A stretch of DNA of 64,000 bases from Curtobacterium sp. BH-2-1-1 (GCF_001806325.1 NZ_CP017580.1:2418001-2482000); one strand, 5' to 3'; counted from the stretch's first letter, positions 1 through 8,575 are shown. Notes: generated from the sequence alone by a model not told the origin. Numbers and translations are program-made.

Positions 1-529
1 GGTCGGGGAGCGCCTCCCCCGTCTGGTACGTGTGGCTGATGAGCACCGGGATGCCGGCGGCCTTCGCACGCTTGAGCGCCGGGACGATGAGCTCGCCGTT
101 GACGCCCTGCGCGAGGACGATGATGTCGGCCTTCCGGCTGATCGCCTGGTCGATGCCGGCGGACTGCTCGGTCGGCGTGCCCTGGTTCGTGTACTCGATC
201 CACTTCGCGCCGTACTCCTCGGCGAGCTGCTGCCCCGCCTCGTCGACGGACACGATGAACGGCACGGCGGACGAGTTCGGGATGTTGAAGATCGTCTTGC
301 CCGCGATCTTCGACATGTCGAACGGCTTGCCCTCGAAGGTGAACTCCGGGTCGACGCTCGCCGCCGTGATCTGGCTGGTGGCGTGCTCGACCCCGGCGGA
401 GTCGTCGGACGAGTCGGTCGAGGCCGTCGAGGTGGCGGAGCAGGCGGACAGGAACAGCACACCGCTGAGTGCGGCGGCCAGGAGCGCGGGACGTGCGAGC
501 CGCGTTCGGGTGGGTGCGGGGGACGACAT
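1..529 (-). CDS. Sugar ABC transporter substrate-binding lipoprotein (partial)
   Basis: The 5' part of a gene read leftward off the window edge. The N-terminus has a basic start, a hydrophobic core and a lipobox LFLSAC with Cys near residue 30, so the product should be an exported lipoprotein. Residues from about 75 on (TIFNIPNSSAVPFIVSVDEA, EYTNQGTPTEQSAGIDQAIS, ADIIVLAQGVNGELIVPALK) follow the Peripla_BP_4 pattern of sugar-binding proteins of the ribose/xylose type. The ATG at 527-529 is preceded by GGAGGT (539-544) at 9-nt spacing. Transporter permease and ATPase would lie beyond the left edge; the substrate cannot be read from this part. Confidence 0.85.
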   Translation of the reverse strand, partial: MSSPAPTRTRLARPALLAAALSGVLFLSACSATSTASTDSSDDSAGVEHATSQITAASVDPEFTFEGKPFDMSKIAGKTIFNIPNSSAVPFIVSVDEAGQQLAEEYGAKWIEYTNQGTPTEQSAGIDQAISRKADIIVLAQGVNGELIVPALKRAKAAGIPVLISHTYQTGEALPD

Positions 530-1170
530 CGGTCGAGGACCTCCAGGACGTGGTGCGGGGACGGGTGACGGGTGCGGGTGCTGCCGGTGCTGCGGGTACG
601 CCGAACACCCCGCGGCGCGAGGTGGGCGTGACGACGAGGGGCGTCGGTCACTTCGGGGTGTGGGAGAGCGCTCCGCCGGGGGCGATGCGTCGGGGATGAC
701 GGGGCCGCTCCGGTGGGGCTGATGCGAATGTAACGGGCTGCGGGCCGCCAGCGGGTGCCCGGCGGTAACGGTCCTGTTAGGCGTTTGTTTCGCCGGTGTT
801 AGGCCACCGGCGCCACGGCGTCGACGAGCCGCCGTGCCGCGCCGTTCCGGGGCGGGCGATCCCGCCGCCCCACCCCGGAGCGGTGCGGATCCGCGCGTCC
901 GTGCGGCGGCGCCGCCCGGGCGAAACACCCCGGAAGCAATCGCGCCGACTTCCGGTAACGCGTCTCTCACAAGTCGGCGGTCGGCCGAGCGGACCCCGCT
1001 GGCGGAATGCGACGGACCCGTCCGGAGCGGCGCCCGCTGACCAGGGCATTCCCCGCCGTGGCATCCGGCGCCCCCTGGCGTAACCCACCCGATACGGGCG
1101 CGCCACGGAGGCGAAACGAACGGCGGATGGACTGCAGTCGCACACCGTCCCCGACCGCAGGAGCAGATCG
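530..1170. other. Intergenic region between divergent genes
   Basis: About 640 bases without a convincing gene. It holds the ribosome binding site of the leftward lipoprotein gene and a pair of direct repeats TGTTAGG at 775-781 and 797-803 (22-bp period) flanking GGCGTTTGTTTCGCC, which could be an operator for the sugar transporter. A start-proximal AGGAG at 1159-1164 serves the rightward flavoprotein gene. Short reading frames here have no recognisable product and I take them as chance openings. Confidence 0.5.
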
Positions 1171-1686
1171 ATGATCACCACCGTCGTCGCCGGCAACCCC
1201 AAGCCGGCATCGCGGACGCTCGACGCGGCCACGGTCGTGCTCGAACGCCTCACCGGTCGGGCACCCGACCACGTCGTCGACGTGATCGACCTCGGCCCGG
1301 GTCTGCTCGGCTGGGGCGACGACGCGGTGTCGGAAGCGGTGCGCACCGTCGCCGCGTCCGACCTCGTCGTCGTCGCCTCGCCCACGTTCAAGGCGACCTA
1401 CACCGGCGTCCTCAAGCTCTTCCTCGACCAGTTCGCCACCGGGGACGGCCTCGCCGGTGTCGTCGCCGTCCCGCTCATGCTCGGCGCCGGCCCCGCGCAC
1501 GCCCTCGCCCCCGAGGTCTTCCTCAAGCCCGTGCTCGTCGAGCTCGGTGCGACCGTCCCGGCTCCGGCCCTGTACCTCAACGACAAGCAGTACTCCGAGC
1601 CCGCATCGACCGAGGTCTGGCTCGCCCGGTGGCGCGACGTCGTCCTCGGCGCGACCGCGAGCCTCCAGGAAGGAACCCGCTCATGA
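1171..1686 (+). CDS. NADPH-dependent FMN reductase family protein
   Basis: 171 residues with a flavodoxin-like fold: strand/loop [12 protein letters not shown] near the N-terminus matches the phosphate-binding loop of the SsuE/MsuE family, and [18 protein letters not shown] near residue 90 is the hallmark segment of these reductases. Such enzymes reduce FMN with NAD(P)H and hand it to a partner flavin-dependent oxidoreductase. The stop overlaps the start of the next gene (ATGA), a flavin-binding split-barrel protein, so the pair is translationally coupled and probably functions together. The physiological substrate, for example a sulfonate, is not evident from the window. Confidence 0.8.
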   Translation: MITTVVAGNPKPASRTLDAATVVLERLTGRAPDHVVDVIDLGPGLLGWGDDAVSEAVRTVAASDLVVVASPTFKATYTGVLKLFLDQFATGDGLAGVVAVPLMLGAGPAHALAPEVFLKPVLVELGATVPAPALYLNDKQYSEPASTEVWLARWRDVVLGATASLQEGTRS

Positions 1687-2186
1687 TCAGCCCCTACTCG
1701 CCCGAGGCCCCCGACCTCGGTGCCCTCCGTCAGGCGTTCTCCGGCTTCCCCTGCGGGGTCGCGGCGCTCGCCGCCGTCGTCGACGACGAGCCCACGGTGC
1801 TCGTCGCCTCGTCCTTCACCGTGGGGGTGTCGCAGGACCCGCCGCTCGTGATGTTCGCGGTGCAGCACACGTCGTCGACGTGGCCGGTGCTGCGTGCGGC
1901 CGGCACGATCGGGGTCTCGATCCTCGGCGAGGGGCACGCGCAGGTCACCCGGCAGCTCGCGTCGAAGGACAAGTCGGTCCGGTTCGTCGGTGTCGACACG
2001 ACGGTGTCCGAGTCGGGGTCGGTCTTCCTCGAGGGCGCTCCGATCTGGCTCGAGTGCGCCGTCGAGCACACCTACCCGGCGGGTGACCACGACATCGTCG
2101 TGCTGCGGGTCCTCGGACTCATGTCGGACTTCGCGCACAGCCCGCTGGTCTGGCACCGGTCCGCCTTCGCGACGCTCAGCGCCTGA
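1683..2186 (+). CDS. Flavin reductase-like split-barrel protein
   Basis: 167 residues; the start ATG at 1683 overlaps the upstream stop. Family features of the FMN-binding split barrel (DIM6/NTAB, flavin reductase domain): [15 protein letters not shown] at the N-terminus, [20 protein letters not shown] around residue 40, and [20 protein letters not shown] around residue 120 with the usual H-x4-GDH segment. It probably supplies reduced flavin or acts as the small component of a two-component oxygenase; no oxygenase large subunit lies next to it. The gene ends just before a strong palindromic terminator. Confidence 0.8.
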   Translation: MISPYSPEAPDLGALRQAFSGFPCGVAALAAVVDDEPTVLVASSFTVGVSQDPPLVMFAVQHTSSTWPVLRAAGTIGVSILGEGHAQVTRQLASKDKSVRFVGVDTTVSESGSVFLEGAPIWLECAVEHTYPAGDHDIVVLRVLGLMSDFAHSPLVWHRSAFATLSA

Positions 2187-2190
2187 GCGC

Positions 2191-2275
2191 GCTGACGCAG
2201 GGACGGGAGGCGCGGTGCGGGTGAGCAGATCCGCTCACCCGCACCGCGCCTCCCGTCCGGTCCTGCGGCGTCAGC
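2191..2275. terminator. Long hairpin of the GGAGGCGCGG family
   Basis: Perfect 26-bp arms at 2201-2226 and 2233-2258 around the six-base loop AGATCC; an outer imperfect stem (GCTGACGC...GCGTCAGC) reaches 2191-2275. It lies between two convergent genes and overlaps the stop codon of the leftward ABC permease, so it probably ends transcription from both sides. There is no T-run, as is common for actinobacterial hairpin terminators. Confidence 0.75.
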
Positions 2276-3347
2276 CGCGCAGTGCCTCCGTCAGCTTCAC
2301 CCGGCTGCCGGTGCGCAGCAGCGCGTTCTCGTAGATCCGGGCGCCGACGACCACGACGAGCACGACCGAGACCGCCACGATGACGAGGGACAGGATCGGC
2401 TCCCACCACTCGGCGGTCCCGAGGAAGATCCGCATCGGCATCCCGATCGGCGCGCTGAACGGCACGTAGGACATCACGCCGAGGATCGTCGGGTTGTTGT
2501 ACGCGACGATGATGAGGATGTACGGGATCATCACGAGCATCATCACGGGGGTGGTGACGCTGCCGACGTCCTCCTGACGGGAGACGAGCACCGCGGCCGC
2601 CGCGAACAGCGAGGCGATGAGCACGAAGCCGATCGCGAAGAACCCGACGAACCAGAGCATGCTCGGGCCGAGCACCGTGAACATGTTGTCCTGCCCGGTG
2701 ACCGCGAGCGTCACCGCCGCCGCGATCGCCACCGCGACGATCTGCGCGAACGCCATCACGCTGTTGCCGAGGACCTTGCCGGCCAGGAGCGCCCGGGCCG
2801 GGATCGCCGCCATCAGGATCTCGACGACGCGGGTGGACTTCTCCTCGACGACGCTCTGCGCGATCGACTGACCGAAGGTCACGGCGGACGCGAAGTACAC
2901 GACGCCGAAGGCCAGCGCCACGATGTAGATCAGGCCGCCGGGGATCGCGTTCGGGTCGAGCAGCTCGATGCGGGGGGAGACGCTCAGCGCCTGGACGACG
3001 TCGGTCGGGGCGTCGTCGAGCCCCACGACCTTGTAGCCGAGCGGGTCGTCGGACGGCAGGACCGCCGCGTCGACGTCACCGTTCTCGACGAGTCGTTCGG
3101 CGGCGGCAGCGGTCGGCGCCTCGGTGACGTCGAGCCCCTTGCTCGTCGGCAGGCTGACCCCGTCGACGACCGCGACCGGGGTAGTGTCGCCCGCCGTGGC
3201 CTTGCCGACGATGCCGCCGACGACGATCGACGCGACGACCATGAGGATGAGGATGCAGGCGGACACGACGAACGCCTTGCTGCGGACGCGGGCCTGGATC
3301 TCGCGCGCGGCGACGAGCCGCACGGACTGGACGAACGAGCCGTTCAT
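2271..3347 (-). CDS. ABC-2 type exporter permease
   Basis: 358 residues. One membrane segment near residues 24-47 (AFVVSACILILMVVASIVV), a soluble loop of about 90 residues, then a block of five or six segments (for example MLWFVGFFAIGFVLIASLFA) ending near residue 340. This is the ABC2_membrane_3/NatB-like arrangement. The start ATG overlaps the stop of the upstream ATPase gene by 4 bases. Family members export sodium, lipids or peptides; the cargo cannot be told here. Confidence 0.85.
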   Translation of the reverse strand: MNGSFVQSVRLVAAREIQARVRSKAFVVSACILILMVVASIVVGGIVGKATAGDTTPVAVVDGVSLPTSKGLDVTEAPTAAAAERLVENGDVDAAVLPSDDPLGYKVVGLDDAPTDVVQALSVSPRIELLDPNAIPGGLIYIVALAFGVVYFASAVTFGQSIAQSVVEEKSTRVVEILMAAIPARALLAGKVLGNSVMAFAQIVAVAIAAAVTLAVTGQDNMFTVLGPSMLWFVGFFAIGFVLIASLFAAAAVLVSRQEDVGSVTTPVMMLVMIPYILIIVAYNNPTILGVMSYVPFSAPIGMPMRIFLGTAEWWEPILSLVIVAVSVVLVVVVGARIYENALLRTGSRVKLTEALRG

Positions 3348-4225
3348 CGGACGACCTCCCGGAAGACCTCGCTGAGCCGCGGGACACGCGGCGAGAACGA
3401 CCCGACGGTGCCGTGCTGGACGGCCCGCTGCAGGACGCGCTGCGCGGTGGCGTCGTCGGCCTCGAACACGGCGTAGCCGCCGTCGAACTCGCGGACGGTG
3501 ACGCCCGGTTCGTCGCGGAGCCAGGCGACGTCACCGTCGACGAGGAGCTCCCACGCGGCGGGGCCGGCCTGCTTCCGCAGTTCGTCCTGCGGACCGGCGG
3601 CGCGGATCGTGCCCCCGGCGATCACCACGACGTCGTCGCAGAGCCGCTCGACGACGTCCAGCTGGTGGCTCGAGAACAGCACGGGCACGCCGCCCGCCGC
3701 TGCCTCGCGCAGGACGGCGAGCACGACGTCGACGGCCATCGGGTCGAGGCCGGAGAACGGCTCGTCGAGCACGAGGACCTCGGGGTCGTGGGCGAGCGCG
3801 GCGGCGACCTGCACGCGCTGCTGGTTGCCGAGGGACAGCTTCTCGACGGCGTCGGTGGCGTGCGGCGCCAGGCCGAGCCGGTCGAGCAGGTCGGTGGTGC
3901 GGCTCGCCGCGGTGCGCTTGTCGACGCCGTGCAGCCGGGCGAAGTACGTGATCTGCTCGGCGACCGGCATCTTCGGGTAGAGCCCGCGCTCCTCCGGCAT
4001 GTAGCCGAAGCGGCGACGGTCGGCCGGGCCGATCGTGGTGCCGTCGATGGACACGGTGCCGGCGTCGGCCTGGAGCACGCCGAGCAGGATCCGCATCGTG
4101 GTGGTCTTGCCGGCGCCGTTGCCGCCGACGAACCCGGTCAGGCGTCCGTCGCCGACCGTGAACGTCACGTCGTCGAGCACGCGGCGGTCGCCGTACTGCT
4201 TGGTCACCCCGTCGATGGTGAGCAT
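3344..4225 (-). CDS. ABC exporter ATP-binding protein
   Basis: 293 residues. Walker A GGNGAGKTT near residue 35, signature LSLGNQQRV near 130, Walker B VLVLDEPFSGLD near 150, H-loop SSHQLD near 190, and a C-terminal extension of the DUF4162 type seen in NatA-like exporter ATPases. Start ATG at 4223-4225 is preceded by AGGGGA. A TAGCGT box at 4265-4270 would start a leader of about 33 nt. It forms a two-gene operon with the permease downstream; the nearby two-component genes are a candidate regulator by position only. Confidence 0.88.
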   Translation of the reverse strand: MLTIDGVTKQYGDRRVLDDVTFTVGDGRLTGFVGGNGAGKTTTMRILLGVLQADAGTVSIDGTTIGPADRRRFGYMPEERGLYPKMPVAEQITYFARLHGVDKRTAASRTTDLLDRLGLAPHATDAVEKLSLGNQQRVQVAAALAHDPEVLVLDEPFSGLDPMAVDVVLAVLREAAAGGVPVLFSSHQLDVVERLCDDVVVIAGGTIRAAGPQDELRKQAGPAAWELLVDGDVAWLRDEPGVTVREFDGGYAVFEADDATAQRVLQRAVQHGTVGSFSPRVPRLSEVFREVVR

Positions 4226-4362
4226 GTCGTTCCCCTCTCGCGGCGGTTCACTCCGCCTGCGTCGACGCTATTGCGCGGGGTGCGACGGGCGCCTCCGGCT
4301 GGCGACGGGGATCGGGGCACTGCGGGCTCCGCCGCGTGGGGGAGCGCGGGTCGGACGGGGGT

Positions 4363-5043
4363 CTAGGCGGGGGTTCCGGCCACGCCGTGCTCGAAGGCCC
4401 AGACGACCGCCTGGATGCGGTCGCGCAGACCGAGCTTCTGGAGGACGTTCGACACGTGGGTCTTCACGGTCGCCTCACCGACCCACAGCTCCGTCGCGAT
4501 CTCGGCGTTGCTCAGCCCGCGGGCGAGCAGCCGGAGGACCTCGGTCTCACGCTCGGTCAGCCCTGCCGTGACGACCGCCTCGTCGCCGTCCGGTGCCGCG
4601 GGCGCCCCGGAACCGGCGGTCGCGCGGCTGATCACCCGGCGGGTCACGTCCGGGGCGAGCAGCGCGTCGCCGGCCGCCACGGTGCGGACGGCGTCGATCA
4701 GCCGCTCGGGGGAGGCGTTCTTCAGCAGGAACCCGCTCGCCCCGGCCTCGAGCGCCTGGAAGAGGGCGTCGTCGTGGTCGAAGGTCGTCAGGACGAGCAC
4801 GGCCGGGGGCTCCGGGAGCGCGGCGATCCGGCGCGCCGCCTCGAGCCCGTCGACGTTCGGCATCTGGACGTCGAGGCACACCACGTCCGGTCGGAGCACC
4901 CGCACGGCCTCGACCGCCTCCGCGCCGTCAGCGGCCTCGCCGACGACCCGGAACCCCGGCTCGGACTCGAGGATGACGCGGAACCCGGCCCGGACGAGGT
5001 CCTGGTCGTCCGCGAGCACGATGGTCAGGTCGTCGGCAGCCAT
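4363..5043 (-). CDS. NarL/LuxR-family response regulator
   Basis: 226 residues. Receiver domain with acidic pocket (VLADDQDLVRAGF), phospho-acceptor Asp in DVVCLDVQMPNVDG and the K of FLLKNASPERL; C-terminal LuxR helix-turn-helix from about residue 155 (GLTERETEVLRLLARGLSNA, VGEATVKTHVSNVLQKLGLR). Start ATG at 5041-5043 lies inside the 3' end of the kinase gene (19-nt overlap), so the two are coupled. It should bind DNA after phosphorylation by the adjacent kinase. Confidence 0.92.
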   Translation of the reverse strand: MAADDLTIVLADDQDLVRAGFRVILESEPGFRVVGEAADGAEAVEAVRVLRPDVVCLDVQMPNVDGLEAARRIAALPEPPAVLVLTTFDHDDALFQALEAGASGFLLKNASPERLIDAVRTVAAGDALLAPDVTRRVISRATAGSGAPAAPDGDEAVVTAGLTERETEVLRLLARGLSNAEIATELWVGEATVKTHVSNVLQKLGLRDRIQAVVWAFEHGVAGTPA

Positions 5044-6290
5044 GCTCGCACCAGCCAGCCTCCCCGGGCGCGCGGCCCGATCTCGATCCGTCCGCCCACC
5101 GCGGCGACGCGTTCGCGCATCCCCACGTGGCCGAGTCCGCTGCCCGCGGTGTTCCGCGGTGCCCGGTCGCCGTGGCCGTCGTCGGTGACCTCGACCTCGA
5201 CGCCGTCGTCGAGGTACCGCACCCGGACGTCCGCCCGGGCCGTCGGGCCGGCGTGCTTGAGGACGTTCGTCACGGCCTCTTGCGCGATCCGGTACGCGAC
5301 CGCCGAGACCGTGGGCGGGACGTCGCGGACGCTGCCGACCACGACGTACTCGGTCGGGTGCCCCGCGGTCCGGGCCGAGTCGGCGAGCTCGCCGATCCGG
5401 CCGAGCCCCTCGGTGCTCGGAGCGGCGCGGACGTCGTCGCCGCCGTCCTCGTCGGCGCGCAGGGTGCCGAGCATCCGGCGGAGCTCCTCGACGGCGGTCC
5501 GGGCGCTCTGCTCGACCACGCCGAGCGACGCCGTCGCCTGCTCGGGGTCGTGGCCGATCACGCGTCGAGCCGCGCCGGCCTGCACCCCCATGAGTGACAC
5601 GTGGTGCGCCACGACGTCGTGGAGTTCGCGGGCGATGCGCACGCGCTCGATCGTCACCGCCTGGGCAGCGCTCCGCTCGCGTTCGGCGGCGAGCTCGGCG
5701 GTGCGGAGGTCGAGCTCGTGCTTCGCCACCGCCGACGCCCAGGCCCGGTTGCCGGCGTACCAGGCAGCGCCGAAGTAGATGACGTTGATCACGATGTTGA
5801 GCAGCGAGAGCGCGATGTACGGCGGGATGAGGCCGCCGTCGTCGTTCGGCAGCGCGTTCGGCACCGCCCAACCGAAGGCGATCGCGACGAACAGCCAGGC
5901 GAACATGCCGCCGATGACCACCCAGCGCACGAGCTCGGCGCGCACACGGTCCGAGCACCACGCACCGACCGTGTACAGGGCGATGAACAGCGTGAAGTTC
6001 ACGAGGAAGACCTCGGGCACGTGCAGGATCTGCGTCGCCGCGAAGGCCAGCGCCGAGACGACCGCCATCGTCATCGGCCAGCGGCGGCGGAACGCGACCG
6101 GTGCGGCGTTCGCCACGACGAGCAGTGCCGAGACCCACCACGCTGCCTGGTCGTCGCCGTAGGTCCCGGCCGACCCGTAGAGCATCGTCGTGATCGCCAG
6201 TCCGGCGCCGAGGACGAGTGCGAGGAGGGCGTCCTGGCGGAACTCGCGGCGCCCCACCGGCAGCCGTGACCACTCCGCGGTCGTCCCCAT
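5025..6290 (-). CDS. NarL-type sensor histidine kinase
   Basis: 421 residues. N-terminal half has five or six hydrophobic segments (from ALLALVLGAGLAITTMLYG on), without a large external domain, so it senses within or near the membrane. HisKA_3 motif RIARELHDVVAHHVSLMGVQ carries the phosphorylated His; the ATPase domain ends with GSGLGHVGMRERVAAVGG. I chose ATG 6290 because TACCGT (6298-6303 on this strand) sits exactly 7 nt upstream, the spacing of a leaderless transcript; open frame further upstream has no family similarity. Confidence 0.9.
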   Translation of the reverse strand: MGTTAEWSRLPVGRREFRQDALLALVLGAGLAITTMLYGSAGTYGDDQAAWWVSALLVVANAAPVAFRRRWPMTMAVVSALAFAATQILHVPEVFLVNFTLFIALYTVGAWCSDRVRAELVRWVVIGGMFAWLFVAIAFGWAVPNALPNDDGGLIPPYIALSLLNIVINVIYFGAAWYAGNRAWASAVAKHELDLRTAELAAERERSAAQAVTIERVRIARELHDVVAHHVSLMGVQAGAARRVIGHDPEQATASLGVVEQSARTAVEELRRMLGTLRADEDGGDDVRAAPSTEGLGRIGELADSARTAGHPTEYVVVGSVRDVPPTVSAVAYRIAQEAVTNVLKHAGPTARADVRVRYLDDGVEVEVTDDGHGDRAPRNTAGSGLGHVGMRERVAAVGGRIEIGPRARGGWLVRAWLPTT

Positions 6291-6297
6291 GGTCACC

Positions 6298-6303
6298 ACG
6301 GTA
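6298..6303 (-). promoter_or_regulatory. Leaderless promoter -10 box of the kinase operon
   Basis: TACCGT on the minus strand, 7 nt before the ATG at 6290. A transcript from it would begin at or within a base of the start codon. No ribosome binding site is present. Confidence 0.55.
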
Positions 6304-6354
6304 GCGGGTGCGGTGGTCGGAGTAGCCTGCCGCCAACCGAACAGGGGAGGCACC

Positions 6355-6693
6355 ATGCAGTTCCTCGTCAACGTCATCGACGACGGGCAGGCCGAGGCCG
6401 CCGGTCGGACCGAGTCCGCGACACGGACCGAGGCGGACGCGGTCGACGCGCTCAACGAGCGGCTCGGCGACGCCGTCGTCTTCGCGGCCGGGGTGTCCGC
6501 GCCGTCGGACGCCGTGGTGGTCGACGCCCGTCGCGCCGAGCCGACCACGACCCCGGGGCTCGTCGGGGACCCGGCCGAGTTCGTCGCCGGGTTCTGGGTC
6601 ATGGACCTGCCGGACGCCGAGACCGCGCTGCGGGTCGCGCAGGAGGCGTCGGTGGCGTGCAACCGGAAGATCGAGCTGCGCCCGCTGCTCTGA
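6355..6693 (+). CDS. YCII-related domain protein
   Basis: 112 residues. N-terminal strand MQFLVNVID and the late block AEFVAGFWVMDLPDAETALR ... KIELRPLL follow the ferredoxin-like YCII family, often fused to or encoded beside ECF sigma factors and of unclear biochemical role. Start ATG at 6355 has GGGGAGG at 6344-6350 and a TAGCCT box at 6323-6328. Its last about 95 bases overlap the 3' end of the convergent MFS gene. Confidence 0.7.
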   Translation: MQFLVNVIDDGQAEAAGRTESATRTEADAVDALNERLGDAVVFAAGVSAPSDAVVVDARRAEPTTTPGLVGDPAEFVAGFWVMDLPDAETALRVAQEASVACNRKIELRPLL

Positions 6694-7840
6694 CCCGCGC
6701 ACCGAGCACGGCACAGGCGGCCGTCACGAGCGCCCCGGCCCCGAACGTGCCGAGCGACCCCAGCGGTTCGACGACCGCTCCGGCCGCCGCGGCACCGCCG
6801 GCCTGGCCGAGGACGAGCGCCACGAAGAGCACCGAGGTGCCGGCCGAGGACCGCTCCGGATCGACCTCGGTGGTCCACGCGATCAGGGCGCCGGTCGCCG
6901 CCGTGTACCCCCAGCCGAACACGGCGCACGCGACGAGCGCCACGGGCGTCCACTGCGGCACCGTGCCGAGCGCCAGCACACCGAGGGCGACGGCGGCGGT
7001 GGTGAGCGTCCACTGCGTCCGGGCACGCAGCCGACTCGTCCACCGGGCGGTCGCCACGACGGCGGCACCGCCCGCGCCGAGCGCGATCCACGCGGACACC
7101 GAGACGGCGACCGGTGCGCCGGCGTCGACGAGCACCGAGCGGCCGTAGGTCCACACGACCGCCGACCCTGCGCCGAAGAGCAGGGCGAGCACGAGGACCG
7201 CACGGTGCGCCGTCCACCACACGCGGTCCGGGGCCGGTGCTCGCTTCGTGGGGGTCTGCCCGGCCGTCGCCGTCCGGCGGGACGACCACGAGGACGCGAG
7301 CAGGACCACCCCGACGACCAGCGCCGCGATCCCGGACCACGTCCAAGCGGTCCGCCAGTCGGGCAGGAGCACGAGCGCGAGCACGCCCGCGGCGACGAGG
7401 CCGGGGCCCGTCCCGGCGTTCACCACGGCCTGCGCCCGGCCCTGTGCCGGCTGCGGCACGAGGGTCGTCACGAGACTGACGAGTGCGGGCGAGGCCAGTC
7501 CCGCGCCCGCCGAACCGACGACCGACGCGATCGCGAACGCCGTGGGGTCGCCGGCCGCGGCCATGCCGAGTGCACCACCGCCTGCGACGACGGCGGCGAC
7601 CGCCACGAGGACCCGGGGCACGCGGCCGGCACAGCGGTACCCGACCACGGCGCCGACGCAGTACATCGCCGAGGCTCCGGACGAGACCCACCCCGCAGCG
7701 TCGGCGCGCAGCCCGAGGTCCCGCTGGACGTCGGGCAGGAACAGCCCGTACGCCAGCCGGACCAGGCCGTACGTCGCGGCGATGAGGCCGAGGCCGCTCC
7801 CCAGGAACACCGACTGTCGTAACGAAAACGATCGTTTCAC
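6599..7840 (-). CDS. MFS transporter, TetR-linked
   Basis: 413 residues, about 12 hydrophobic segments typical of the CynX/YbfB-type major facilitator branch (LIAATYGLVRLAYGLFLPDV early; GWGYTAATGALIAWTT late). The GTG start at 7840 is 7 nt after a TAGGCT box (7848-7853, minus strand), so the mRNA is probably leaderless. The final about 30 residues (Pro/Arg-rich, no membrane segment) are encoded where the gene runs over the end of the YCII gene; a shorter ancestral end is likely. Expression is probably controlled by the divergent TetR protein. Substrate unknown. Confidence 0.85.
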   Translation of the reverse strand: MKRSFSLRQSVFLGSGLGLIAATYGLVRLAYGLFLPDVQRDLGLRADAAGWVSSGASAMYCVGAVVGYRCAGRVPRVLVAVAAVVAGGGALGMAAAGDPTAFAIASVVGSAGAGLASPALVSLVTTLVPQPAQGRAQAVVNAGTGPGLVAAGVLALVLLPDWRTAWTWSGIAALVVGVVLLASSWSSRRTATAGQTPTKRAPAPDRVWWTAHRAVLVLALLFGAGSAVVWTYGRSVLVDAGAPVAVSVSAWIALGAGGAAVVATARWTSRLRARTQWTLTTAAVALGVLALGTVPQWTPVALVACAVFGWGYTAATGALIAWTTEVDPERSSAGTSVLFVALVLGQAGGAAAAGAVVEPLGSLGTFGAGALVTAACAVLGARVRAAGAARSSGCTPPTPPARPAARSRRPAGP

Positions 7841-7863
7841 TTTTGAGAGCCTAGGGTGCTCTC
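7826..7863. promoter_or_regulatory. Divergent leaderless promoters with TetR-type operator
   Basis: The perfect palindrome AAACGATCGTTT (7826-7837) overlaps the first codons of the MFS gene. The block AGCCTAGGGT (7848-7857) contains two back-to-back -10 boxes: TAGGCT leftward, 7 nt from GTG 7840, and TAGGGT rightward (7852-7857), 6 nt from ATG 7864. Both genes would be leaderless and both starts lie within reach of one repressor dimer. Confidence 0.6.
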
Positions 7864-8454
7864 ATGGCGATGCGTCCAGGAACCGAGCAGAAGCTGCTCG
7901 ACGCCGCGGAGGAGCTCTTCTTCACCCGGGGCATCGCCGCGACGCCGATCGACGCCGTCCTCGAGCGCGCGGGGATCTCGAGCGCCACGCTCTACCGCGG
8001 GTACGCCAGCAAGGAGTCGCTCGTCGCCGCGGCACTGGCCCGTCGACACGACGACTGGCTCGCCACCTGGGACCGGGCCGTCGACGCCGCCGAGGACGAC
8101 CGCGGCCGACTGCTCGCGGTGTTCGACGCCCTCGACGCGTACCGCTCCACGCCGTCGGGGTCGCGGTGGTGCGCGTTCCTCGGCACGGCAGCCGAGTACG
8201 TCGACGCCCCGTCCGACGTCCGCGCGGTCCTCGACCGCGAGACGGACACCCTGCGGCGACGCCTGACCGAGTCGGCCGAGCCCGTGGTCGGCGCACACGC
8301 CGGGGCGCTCGCCGAGCAGCTGCTGCTCCTCGTCTCGGGGTACCTCGCGATGCGCCTCCGCGAACCGGGCCTCGGGACCGCTACCGCGCGTGCCGTCGCC
8401 GACGCGCTCCTCGGGTCGGCGGAGCGACCGGTTCCTGCGCGACTTCACACCTGA
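7864..8454 (+). CDS. TetR-family transcriptional regulator
   Basis: 196 residues. N-terminal TetR helix-turn-helix: LLDAAEELFFTRGIAATPID then VLERAGISSATLYRGYASKE, with the usual Y-x-x-F/Y-x-S-K-E end. The C-terminal ligand domain is family-typical in length but not assignable to a ligand. It diverges from the MFS gene with only 23 bases between starts and probably represses it and itself through the palindrome at 7826-7837. Confidence 0.88.
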   Translation: MAMRPGTEQKLLDAAEELFFTRGIAATPIDAVLERAGISSATLYRGYASKESLVAAALARRHDDWLATWDRAVDAAEDDRGRLLAVFDALDAYRSTPSGSRWCAFLGTAAEYVDAPSDVRAVLDRETDTLRRRLTESAEPVVGAHAGALAEQLLLLVSGYLAMRLREPGLGTATARAVADALLGSAERPVPARLHT

Positions 8455-8493
8455 CGTCCGCGTGTACCCGAGGTGCTCCGGTACCCGACTCGG

Positions 8494-8499
8494 TAGCTT
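8494..8499 (+). promoter_or_regulatory. Leaderless -10 box before the 22-codon ORF
   Basis: TAGCTT, 7 nt before GTG 8507. Same geometry as the other [16 protein letters not shown] in this window. Confidence 0.5.
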
Positions 8500-8506
8500 G
8501 CCCGGT

Positions 8507-8575
8507 GTGCAGCGGATCTCCTCGACCCTCGTGACGACGCGTGTGACCGCGGACGGCATCGTCCCCCTCGCATGA
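8507..8575 (+). CDS. Putative leaderless 22-residue leader peptide
   Basis: A short frame beginning at GTG 8507 (VQRISSTLVTT...) and ending with TGA at 8573-8575, overlapping the ATG of the esterase gene (ATGA at 8572-8575). TAGCTT at 8494-8499 is placed for a leaderless transcript starting at this GTG, while the esterase start has no Shine-Dalgarno sequence of its own. Translation of the short frame would therefore deliver ribosomes to the esterase gene. No rare codon run or obvious amino acid bias is seen. Ribosome profiling or mass spectrometry data would be needed to call it a real peptide. Confidence 0.45.
   Translation: MQRISSTLVTTRVTADGIVPLA

Noticed and set aside
4363-7691. Very long leftward reading frames spanning the two-component genes and the MFS gene
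   Set aside because: They contain the real regulator and kinase only at their ends; the rest is Arg/Pro/Gly-rich shadow translation of neighbouring genes in high-GC DNA.
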